DNA from: Gemmatimonadaceae bacterium
GTDB taxonomy: Bacteria > Latescibacterota > UBA2968 > UBA8231
NCBI GenBank assembly: GCA_002726335.1
Contig: PBSR01000209.1
Span: 1-12,169 of the forward strand
Direction: 5' to 3'
Length of the DNA stretch: 12,169 bases
This document shows positions 1 to 7,127 of this stretch, piece by piece. Positions within the stretch are counted from its first letter, which is position 1, and the number at the start of each line of letters is the position of its first letter. The translations under genes were made by a program, and so were the position numbers. The notes beneath the pieces are model-generated. The model had not been told where the DNA came from. It saw only the letters and a list, made by a program, of their open reading frames with translations, and did no database searches.

Positions 1-325
1 CGATACCGCGCACTCGACTCAGATCGTCGATGGCGGTGAAGAGACCGTGCGCCTGCCGGTACTCGACGATAGCCGCCGCCGTCTTCGGCCCGACGTGGGG
101 CAGAGACTGCAGACGCTCGGCGTCGGCCCGGTTGATTGACAGCGGTCCCGCCTCCTGCTGGACTGCCTCCGGCTGCGACGGTACTTCAACGGCGCCGGCG
201 ATGACGTGAAAGTCCTCGAAGCGCTCGTCGTCCAGATAGTCGAGGCAGGCCACTCCGGTACCGACCAGCAGGGCACCACTGAGGAACAGTACTGCCACTG
301 CCTCCTGTCGATTGAGATCGATCAA
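1..325 (-). CDS. ComEA-type helix-hairpin-helix DNA-binding protein, membrane-anchored; C-terminus cut by window edge
   Basis: 108 residues are visible. Residues about 9-27 (AVAVLFLSGALLVGTGVAC) form one hydrophobic membrane anchor. An acidic linker follows (about 30-60), then a helix-hairpin-helix domain from residue 62: INRADAERLQSLP, HVGPKTAAAIVEYR, then GLFTAIDDLSRVRGI. This matches the ComEA repeat (vNiNtA..eeL..LPGIGp..A..Ii.yR...GpF.s.edL..V.GIG), with His in place of the usual first hairpin Gly (LPHVG). ComEA-family proteins bind double-stranded DNA outside the cytoplasmic membrane during uptake; small HhH proteins can have other DNA roles. No SLBB domain is present before the HhH. 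The start is a TTG 24 nt after the sprA stop and in the same frame. No ATG or GTG lies between them, and a good Shine-Dalgarno precedes the TTG. It is probably co-transcribed with sprA. The fold is well supported; a competence role is inference. Confidence 0.85.
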   Translation of the reverse strand, partial: MIDLNRQEAVAVLFLSGALLVGTGVACLDYLDDERFEDFHVIAGAVEVPSQPEAVQQEAGPLSINRADAERLQSLPHVGPKTAAAIVEYRQAHGLFTAIDDLSRVRGI

Positions 326-330
326 GATAG

Positions 331-337
331 TCCTCTT
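331..337 (-). promoter_or_regulatory. Ribosome binding site for the ComEA-type gene (TTG start)
   Basis: AAGAGGA on the minus strand lies 5 nt before the TTG codon (325-323). It is the only purine-rich site between the sprA stop and the HhH reading frame, so it decides the TTG start. Confidence 0.6.
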
Positions 338-349
338 GTCCCGGTGCTG

Positions 350-3300
350 CTACCGGAAGGTGAGAGTCCCGGAGAACCGCATTTCGCGGACCTTCCGGGT
401 CTTCTCCGAGATGTTGTTGCGGTCGTTCTCGATTCGCAGCACGCCTTCGCCACGGAACGTATCGCTGAAGCTGTACGTGCCGCGCAATTGCGCATCCCAG
501 CGGTCCGTAGAGGAGATCGGCACGAGCTGCTCCTCGCCGGTGGCACTCTCCCGGATCTGTGTGCTGACGTTGATCTGGAAGTTGAGGTCGATGCTGGACT
601 TGAGCTTGCCGAACAGGGGCAATGCTCTCGGCCTCAGTTTGTAGCGCGTGTCGAAGGTCTTCGTACTCTTCACGGTGCGACCAGAACCGCGCAAGGGAGG
701 TCTCTGACTGGCGACGATGGTCGAGTCGGAACCGTCAGTGATCTCGAAGTCGAGTTCTTCGCTCGTCGTGCTCGACATTTCGATGCGGGACGTCGGCCCG
801 ATACGCCACTGCCCGGTCCAGGTGGCCCGCCACTCCCTCGTACGCGCCTCGCGTATCAGGTTCGCCGGGTCGAGGCTGCCCTCGGCCTGGGCGGACTGGG
901 TTTCCTCGAGGCGTACGTTGACCTGGGCACTGTTGAGGATTCGTCGCAGGCCCCACAGCCTGTCCGCCCGGCCCCAGTTGACGATGAGGCTGGGAAAAGT
1001 CTTCGACTGTTCCACGCGCAACCTGTCCTCGGTGCTGCCGGAGCGATGCGACACCTGCTCCTTGAAGGTTGGTTTCACACTGAACCCGAGAGGCAACCGC
1101 AACCCCGAGCTCATGTCCGTATTCGTGCTGCGGGTCCAGGTGTCCTGTGCGGTCAGGCCGACGCCGCGCTGCTCGATGCGCAGGCTGTCGTCGAGGCCGA
1201 ACTGGAAAGGCAATCCCGGCCGGGCCACCAGGTTGAAATTCTGGGCATCCGTACTCCGTCGCCAGGAATAGGACAAGGGCTCGAGGTAGCTGCTGGAGAA
1301 GTGCAGGAAGCGGCGAACGAAGAAGGGCTGCCCCGGGCCTTCCTCCTCTTCCGGGTTCTCGTCCTTCGTACCGTCGATGCTGTCAACAGGCGCTTCGCTG
1401 GCTCGAGCCCGCCGGACAGGTCGGGCCGGTTTCTTGATGCCAGGCGCGCCGAGAATCTTCAGGACATCCGGCAGGCGCAGGCTGAGACGAGCCGAGAGGG
1501 TATTTTTGGTGTTCGTGTCCATCGTGCGGATAACGCGGGTCACCCCTCCCGTCGTGTCGACCAGCGACGCCTGCCCCCGTCTGGGATCCGAATTCTCCTG
1601 GTAGTCGGCCTGGAAGGTGAAGGTGGGATCCAGCCAGCGCACGAGACGCAGTTGGACCTTCACATCCGCCCGTTGATTGCGTTTCACCTCCTGGCCGAAG
1701 GCAAACTTGGCTGGGTCGTACTTCTTGCGCAGGTCCCTGTCTATCTGCAGGTTGTAGTCGCCCGACAGCGAGCGCAGGGGGCTCATTTTCGTAGCGTAGA
1801 TCTCCCTCATCGTAAAGATCTCGCTACGCGTCGTGTCCGCCTGCCCCAAACGCCAGTTCGCGCTTTCCTGGTTGTTCACCTTGACCGAGTAATTCGCCGT
1901 CGCCGGCAGCGGGCTCAGGCCTGACTTGCGCAGGGTCTCCGGCATGAAGCCCGGCATCCAGGCCAGGTAGGAGATCCGTGGCTTCGGCAGGGGCATCTTG
2001 TAGCTGAAGGACAGGCTGCGGGTGTCGCGATCGTTGACCGGCGTGCTCGGTGACCTGCCGCGATTGCGTGTCTGCGACGCTCGCAGATTCATCTGATCCA
2101 TCGTCCAGCGTACGAGAAAGTTCCTGCCTCCCGTCTTGCTGACGGAGAACTCGACGAACTCCTTTGAGTTCGTCGAACGCAGGGACTGCTTCTCATCTGA
2201 CCTCAGTTCCACGTCGGAGTTGGGTCCGAATCGCGGCAAACTCACATCACTGCTGTAGGAATACTTCACCGGGATGGTGAACCTCCAGCTCCCTGGCAGC
2301 ACCCTGTGCAGGTTCGTCGTCGTCGACAGCGCCGTCGACAGATCGGCGCTCCGCCGTTCGGTGTTGGACAGGGTACGGAAGTTTTCCTGCTGGAGACTGG
2401 CCGTGGCGTCCAGATTCATGAAGTCGGCCAGCTTGGTATTGATACTCGCGTACATCGCCATCCCCGCATCGTTGCGGGCTCCATCCAGGCGCAACTCGTT
2501 GGCGTAGACCAAGGCTGTGAAACTCTGCATGTCGCTGTGGTTGCGCACTCCCAGGGTGAGTTGACGCACCTGTTGCAGCGACGGGTTGCCCCGGACACGG
2601 TAGATGGCTGGTGCCCCCCGGCGTACTCCGGGATCGCTGATCACCGTATCGATCTGGGTCAACCGAATACCGGCGCTGTCTACACGGCCCTGCTGGAGCT
2701 TGCCCTTCAGTTGCGCCATCTCCAGCAGGTCCATATCGATCTCGTTGCGATCATCCCAGCCCGGGAAGACGCGCGTCGCATACTCGTAATAGTTGAGTGA
2801 ATCGACGCCGAATCGAAGAAACAGCTCGAGATCACTGGAATCGGGCTCCGGGTTGTAGACTCCATTTGAATCGCCATGGACGAACATCTTCAGCCGCGTG
2901 TACTTGGTGTAATTCGCATTCCGCGTCAGCACCTTCGTCGCCGCCGCCTGGTGCCCGGCGTCGAGGTCGGTGACGTCGAGGACGAGCGCCTGTTCGCGCT
3001 CACGCACCCGGGAGCCGGCCAGACGGTTCACCTTCACCCCGGGGGGCGGTCGATAGCTCAAATTCTCATCGGTCCCGATGACGGTGACATTGAACACTTC
3101 GTTGTCCGACACGACGGTGGCCGCCTCACGCACGCGTGTGACGCCATCCTCCTGCCACTCGTTGCCGATGATCTCCATCTGCGCGATCTCCACACTTGAG
3201 GTATCACGCGAGGCGCCGTCGGTGACCAGAGCCAGTCGGGCGAACTCGATACGGCTGGAATCGGGTGAGCCGATGCGCTCGGTCTCGTCGTCGTAGAGCT

Positions 3301-6300
3301 CCAGGCGAAACAGCCTCCAGCCTGCCTCTGAACGTGTTCCGGCAACGTGGACATCCCGCCTCAGATCGATGACATGATGGTAGAAGTCGTTGCGGACGTT
3401 GAGATTGCCGTCGTTGTTCAGGTCCTCCGTATCCGGCCGCTGCCCCCCCTCTGAGAGGCGGTTGCCCTGAGTCCCGTTGATACGGCGATAGTCATCGCGA
3501 TTCCTCGTCGGATCGTAGTCCCAGTTGTCCCCCTCCGGGTCTGCCGGGTCACGACCGGCGTACTCCGACAGCCCACGGAACTGCTGACGTTTCTGGTCGT
3601 TGTCGAGGCCCGCCGTATCGATGCCGGCCTCGACAAGGTAGAAGTCGAGTTCCTGCTCATCGGTGCGGCCGTCGAGTCCGATGTCTTCGTCCTTCGACAC
3701 CTCGTTGTCTCCGGTTGTGCGGCCGGGCAGCGGCGTGTCCTCCGTGTCGACGTTGCCGTTCGGGATCCAGTCCTCGCTGATGTCGCCCAGGTCGATGTGC
3801 AGGATGCCGCGTTCGCCACGCAACCAGACATCGAGGAATTTCGATTGCGAAAAGTCGCGGACTCCCCCGGTGAAGACCGTCATCACGCCACCCCAGGCGT
3901 CGGTCGCATCAGGTGGCGGAACGACCTGCAGGGTCAGCACATCGGTCTTGTTGTTGCTGGCCTCGACCTGATCCTCCTGGCCCGGCCAGATCTCTGTGCG
4001 CAGCACACGATGGAACGGGTTGAACCAGTGCGTCCGACCACGATCGGCCTCGAGGAGCGTTCCCTCCGAGGCGCTGGCCGGCGTCCAGCGCGACCGGAAC
4101 ACCGACAGGATCTCCGGACGCTCCGAACCTTCGAAGTCATCGATGTAGCCCTGCCCCTTGGTGTTCAGATTCGGCCGGCTCTGGGCGATCTCCGCCCGCA
4201 GGGTGACATCCGAAGGCGCCACGGTCTTGAGCAACGGCAGGGCGTCGACCGCGCGGGTAAGGGCAGGTGCATCGAACTTGGCCCGCACATCCACGTCCCA
4301 TACCATCGTGCGCGCCGGTTCCGATCCCACGCGCACACGCTTCTCGGCGCTGCGCACGTTGTTGTAGATCATGGTGCCACCGAGCACGCCGTCGCCACCG
4401 AGGAATTCGTACTCGCCCCGCATGCCCAGCAGTGTTTTCTGCTGGCCGCCCAGACCCAGCAGATCCTGGCTCTCGTAGGTGATCTCGAGGTCGGCCCCGG
4501 GATCTCCCACGGCGTTGACCGTCTGGCCGAGGAACTGCACTTCGCCGGTGAAGGTGACATTGTAGTCGACGCCCCGCTTCAGCTGCTTGCCGTTGAGGCG
4601 TACATCCACCGACTCCACGTCGATGCTGGCCAACCGTCCCTGCGTCAGGTTGATGCGCTGCTGACCGGAGCTGTTGATCACCTGGATGATGTAGCGACTC
4701 GCCTCGATCTGATCCCGCTGCTGCTGTTTCTCGTAGATCTCCGGAATCTTCGTACCCAGCACGTCATACTTGATCGCCTGCGGATCGAAAGGGCGCAGAT
4801 CGGGAAAGATGAGGACGCCCTGGGCACCATCGAGTCCCACATAGTCGGCATCGATGATCTGATCCGCCCGGGTTCCCGGGTCCTGGCCGTGAGTGTCGAG
4901 GCCCATCAGCTGCAGGTAGGTCTTGGTCCCCTGGGTATTGAGCGGCTCCTCTCCGGGCTCTTCCTTGAGGATCTCGACACGGATCTTGTCCTCGTCGAAG
5001 AGTCGACCGCGGGAGAAGCCGCGCACGATGCGGTAGACGTTCTTCCACTCCAGGTTCCACGTAGGAAACTCGGGGCGCGAGTCGCGTGCCTTGATCAGTC
5101 GCAGGCGCAGAGAATCGGGCGCCGCCGGCACCGAGCCCACCGGCTCGCCGCCCTCAGTACGGTAGGCGACGGCCAGGGCGTGCCGGTCCTGAACGGCGAC
5201 GCGCAGGATGATGTACCCGAGATCTTTCTGCAGACTGTAGTCGTTGTCAGGGTCGAGCCGGTGCCAGGTGCCGACCTCACTGAATCCGGTGGCGGCGTTG
5301 GTGGGCAGGGACGGGTCGATACTGGCGACGCCGGGGCGGGACAGTTGCTCGGCATCGTTGTTGACGTTGAAGTCGTTGATGAAGACCTGCAGCGTCTGCG
5401 TGTCGATACGGTCATTCGGCTCGAAATCGGACGGCAGGCCGGTGTTGAGCTCGGAAAAATCGCCGAGACGCTCACGGTAGATCTCGTCGAGAAAGAACCA
5501 CTGGTTGCGTACGTACTGGTAGTCCTTGATCTCGACGGTATCGACCTGGGCGCCACCACGAAAGGACTGTCTGTTGCTCTCCGACTTCTCATGGCTGGCA
5601 ATGGTGGTAAACGCCATCTTCCCCAGGTGTCCCGAGGCACGGATGCCGAACAGGCCTTTGTGCTGCTGATTGAAGCCGACGAAGCGCGTATTCGGCAGGG
5701 CCAGCGTCGTATTGCCCGCCTGCACCTCCTGGAAGATGTCGTCCTCGTCACCCTTGTAGTCGAGCTTGATCTGATTCGATAGCTGGTTCGTGAGGTTCTG
5801 ACCGAAGGCACCGCTGAGAGATTCGGTGTCCTGATTGATACGGATGTTGATCGCCTCACCGACACTGCCTTCGACAGAGAACTTCGACTCCTGGTCCATG
5901 CTCAGCGTCGGGAACTTCGATGGCCGCCCGGCCAGAGTCTGCACCTCGCCTGCGGTCCATTGACTCCTGCCGCCCAGCGACGCGGTATGTGAGCCATTGA
6001 TCCGCAGTGAGCCCTCATCACCGATGAGTCGGCGGACCTGGGGCGGCGCCGGGATCGGCACACGCCATTCCAGCCGATTGCGTCGGGTGCCGGCCTTGCC
6101 GGCGGCCATCTGGCGGTATTCGCGTCGTACGGCTGCAGTCTTGGCCTTGTGGAACAGGTGGGTCTGACCCAGCTCGATATAGCTGCTCTCCGGCATGGTC
6201 ACCGGTGGACCGATGGGAAAGCCCGCCGCCATGGGCTGAAAGTGGACGCCGGCGGAGTCGACAGTGACGTCCTTGGCCGCGAAGGGGGTAGTCGATTCGA

Positions 6301-6556
6301 GCATGGGCTGGCGCGGGGGCCGCCGCCGCAGCAGCGGTGATCCGAGGCGCAGGGGGGCGTATTCGACGGGCTCCTGAAACAGATCCCGTACGGCCCTGGG
6401 CAACGGCTGGGCCCTCAGTCCCGGATCCGCTGCCGCCAGGCAAGGCAGAATCAGCCAGGAGCACAGAGCCACCAGCCCCAGCTGTCGAGCCGTAGCGGCA
6501 GGCATGGACAGGCGTCTAGAGAATGGGACGGAGTCGATTGAGAAGCACGCGCGCAT
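350..6556 (-). CDS. sprA: T9SS outer-membrane translocon SprA (Sov-like), 2068 aa
   Basis: SprA is the very large outer-membrane beta-barrel channel of the type IX secretion system; in Flavobacterium it also supports gliding. Length fits the family (usually about 2000-2500 aa). Visible landmarks, numbered from the chosen start: signal peptide with a hydrophobic core at about 27-43 and a likely cut near CLAAA/DPG; a first SprA_N-like region at about 182-360, with conserved blocks NQIKLDYKGDEDDIFQEV and GLFGIRASGHLGK; the family hallmark YIDDFEGS at 804-811; acidic DEDIGLDGRTDEQE at 957-970, matching the EDxGLDG block of SprA; an Asp/Asn loop DLNNDGNLN at 1045-1053; then alternating amphipathic strands to a C-terminal FSGTLTFR, typical of a barrel end. 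The ATG at 6556 has AGGA 8 nt upstream; an ATG at 6505 (MPAATARQ) is the alternative and gives a shorter signal peptide n-region. The frame is open without interruption. No other T9SS gene is in the window. Confidence 0.94.
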   Translation of the reverse strand: MRACFSIDSVPFSRRLSMPAATARQLGLVALCSWLILPCLAAADPGLRAQPLPRAVRDLFQEPVEYAPLRLGSPLLRRRPPRQPMLESTTPFAAKDVTVDSAGVHFQPMAAGFPIGPPVTMPESSYIELGQTHLFHKAKTAAVRREYRQMAAGKAGTRRNRLEWRVPIPAPPQVRRLIGDEGSLRINGSHTASLGGRSQWTAGEVQTLAGRPSKFPTLSMDQESKFSVEGSVGEAINIRINQDTESLSGAFGQNLTNQLSNQIKLDYKGDEDDIFQEVQAGNTTLALPNTRFVGFNQQHKGLFGIRASGHLGKMAFTTIASHEKSESNRQSFRGGAQVDTVEIKDYQYVRNQWFFLDEIYRERLGDFSELNTGLPSDFEPNDRIDTQTLQVFINDFNVNNDAEQLSRPGVASIDPSLPTNAATGFSEVGTWHRLDPDNDYSLQKDLGYIILRVAVQDRHALAVAYRTEGGEPVGSVPAAPDSLRLRLIKARDSRPEFPTWNLEWKNVYRIVRGFSRGRLFDEDKIRVEILKEEPGEEPLNTQGTKTYLQLMGLDTHGQDPGTRADQIIDADYVGLDGAQGVLIFPDLRPFDPQAIKYDVLGTKIPEIYEKQQQRDQIEASRYIIQVINSSGQQRINLTQGRLASIDVESVDVRLNGKQLKRGVDYNVTFTGEVQFLGQTVNAVGDPGADLEITYESQDLLGLGGQQKTLLGMRGEYEFLGGDGVLGGTMIYNNVRSAEKRVRVGSEPARTMVWDVDVRAKFDAPALTRAVDALPLLKTVAPSDVTLRAEIAQSRPNLNTKGQGYIDDFEGSERPEILSVFRSRWTPASASEGTLLEADRGRTHWFNPFHRVLRTEIWPGQEDQVEASNNKTDVLTLQVVPPPDATDAWGGVMTVFTGGVRDFSQSKFLDVWLRGERGILHIDLGDISEDWIPNGNVDTEDTPLPGRTTGDNEVSKDEDIGLDGRTDEQELDFYLVEAGIDTAGLDNDQKRQQFRGLSEYAGRDPADPEGDNWDYDPTRNRDDYRRINGTQGNRLSEGGQRPDTEDLNNDGNLNVRNDFYHHVIDLRRDVHVAGTRSEAGWRLFRLELYDDETERIGSPDSSRIEFARLALVTDGASRDTSSVEIAQMEIIGNEWQEDGVTRVREAATVVSDNEVFNVTVIGTDENLSYRPPPGVKVNRLAGSRVREREQALVLDVTDLDAGHQAAATKVLTRNANYTKYTRLKMFVHGDSNGVYNPEPDSSDLELFLRFGVDSLNYYEYATRVFPGWDDRNEIDMDLLEMAQLKGKLQQGRVDSAGIRLTQIDTVISDPGVRRGAPAIYRVRGNPSLQQVRQLTLGVRNHSDMQSFTALVYANELRLDGARNDAGMAMYASINTKLADFMNLDATASLQQENFRTLSNTERRSADLSTALSTTTNLHRVLPGSWRFTIPVKYSYSSDVSLPRFGPNSDVELRSDEKQSLRSTNSKEFVEFSVSKTGGRNFLVRWTMDQMNLRASQTRNRGRSPSTPVNDRDTRSLSFSYKMPLPKPRISYLAWMPGFMPETLRKSGLSPLPATANYSVKVNNQESANWRLGQADTTRSEIFTMREIYATKMSPLRSLSGDYNLQIDRDLRKKYDPAKFAFGQEVKRNQRADVKVQLRLVRWLDPTFTFQADYQENSDPRRGQASLVDTTGGVTRVIRTMDTNTKNTLSARLSLRLPDVLKILGAPGIKKPARPVRRARASEAPVDSIDGTKDENPEEEEGPGQPFFVRRFLHFSSSYLEPLSYSWRRSTDAQNFNLVARPGLPFQFGLDDSLRIEQRGVGLTAQDTWTRSTNTDMSSGLRLPLGFSVKPTFKEQVSHRSGSTEDRLRVEQSKTFPSLIVNWGRADRLWGLRRILNSAQVNVRLEETQSAQAEGSLDPANLIREARTREWRATWTGQWRIGPTSRIEMSSTTSEELDFEITDGSDSTIVASQRPPLRGSGRTVKSTKTFDTRYKLRPRALPLFGKLKSSIDLNFQINVSTQIRESATGEEQLVPISSTDRWDAQLRGTYSFSDTFRGEGVLRIENDRNNISEKTRKVREMRFSGTLTFR

Positions 6557-6564
6557 ACATCGAG

Positions 6565-6568
6565 TCCT
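6565..6568 (-). promoter_or_regulatory. Ribosome binding site for sprA
   Basis: AGGA within GCAGGCAGGA on the minus strand, 8 nt before the ATG at 6556. The alternative ATG at 6505 has no comparable purine run, so this site favours the longer N-terminus. Confidence 0.5.
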
Positions 6569-6622
6569 GCCTGCACCGACAGACGTTGGTTTTGCGGAAA
6601 CCCACTGGGACGATCGGGGTCC

Positions 6623-6787
6623 AGCAGCCCGTTGATAAAGTCGCTCTGTTGGCGAGGCCGAGGCATTTTCGGCCGGTGACAAGGCGCGCGACCGAAGCGG
6701 GTCAGTGGGACCCGTTGAAGGAGCGCAACGCAGGCACCGGTCGAAAGGGCCGCCCGTAGCCCAGATGGGCTTTATCAACGGGCTGCT
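6623..6787. repeat. MITE-like / large REP-like element with 18-bp perfect inverted ends
   Basis: The right end CTTTATCAACGGGCTGCT (6770-6787) is the exact reverse complement of the left end (6623-6640). Outside these, GGGGTCC (6616-6622) pairs with GGACCCC (6795-6801) after a 7-nt interruption (ATTCACA) on the right arm. The 129-bp interior is built from short hairpins: GGCCGA/TCGGCC (6656-6674), CGGGTC/GACCCG (6698-6714, loop AGTGG) and AGCCC/GGGCT (6758-6771, loop AGAT). It has no coding frame. This is the shape of a non-autonomous miniature inverted-repeat element or a bulky extragenic palindrome. No direct target-site duplication is obvious. It sits in the sprA/lptF divergent region, so it could affect either promoter or form an RNA structure. 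The inverted repeat is certain; mobility and copy number are inference. Confidence 0.7.
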
Positions 6788-7008
6788 ATTCACAGGACCC
6801 CTGCTTGCGGCCACTCTTGTGGCCACCGCCAGGCGGGACAGAAACAAGAATGGCCAGGACTGTGCGCGCTGCGCGATAGGCTGGCTCCGGGATGAGAGCA
6901 CAACAACGTACGGGACGCCCTGAGTTCCAGCAATCGAGCCACGCCAGCCACGTGGGGTTGTCGGATGAGCTTCTGCAAAACCCGTTCCAGCGGCAAACCC
7001 CGGGCAGG

Positions 7009-7017
7009 TGGTATATT
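7009..7017 (+). promoter_or_regulatory. Extended -10 promoter candidate for lptFG
   Basis: TGGTATATT fits the extended -10 form TGnTATAAT with one mismatch in the hexamer. No good -35 box lies 16-18 bp upstream, which is tolerated with an extended -10. Transcription would begin near 7024, leaving a leader of about 100 nt before the TTG at 7128. It would also exclude the in-frame GTG at 7008 as the start codon. Confidence 0.35.
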
Positions 7018-7127
7018 CCGGGTGGGGCTTGGCACTTGTGCTGTCACCCCTGACACCCACGATCGCTACCGGTTCCACCCACACTTCTCAACCTGGACAT
7101 CCGTTCCTCAGACCCACCAGACCACCC

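Larger units (their letters stand above)
6557..7127. other. Divergent intergenic region between sprA and lptF
   Basis: 571 bp separate the two start codons. The stretch holds the inverted-repeat element (6623-6787), a small hairpin GGCCAC/GTGGCC (6809-6824, loop TCTT), an extended -10 candidate for lptF (7009-7017) and about 110 nt of probable lptF leader. Both the minus-strand sprA frame and the plus-strand lptF frame remain open into it, but those extensions lack any domain, signal or composition typical of the adjacent proteins. I see no gene here and no clear sprA promoter; the 60-odd bp between the element and the sprA start leave little room for one, so the sprA promoter may lie in or beyond the element. 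Confidence 0.6.

Noticed and set aside
206..1924. 572-aa open frame on the plus strand opposite the 3' part of sprA
   Set aside because: It is an antisense shadow produced by GC-rich codon use in sprA, with no recognisable domain, while the minus frame has clear SprA features.
3797..5782. 661-aa open frame on the plus strand opposite sprA
   Set aside because: Same cause: it runs antisense to the conserved YIDDFEGS region and SprA_N-like blocks and has no domain of its own.
7026..7045. Possible sigma-54 promoter around TTGGCACTTGTGCTG
   Set aside because: The TGGCAC half is present but no GC dinucleotide falls at the required spacing for the -12 element.
6557..7084. N-terminal extension of the sprA frame by 176 residues to an upstream ATG
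   Set aside because: The extension reads through the inverted-repeat element, has no signal peptide or SprA similarity, and would bury the real signal peptide inside the protein. The ATG at 6556 has its own ribosome site.
7008..7127. GTG at 7008 as the lptF start
   Set aside because: It adds 40 residues with no family similarity before the normal LptF N-terminus, and the codon overlaps the best promoter -10 candidate.
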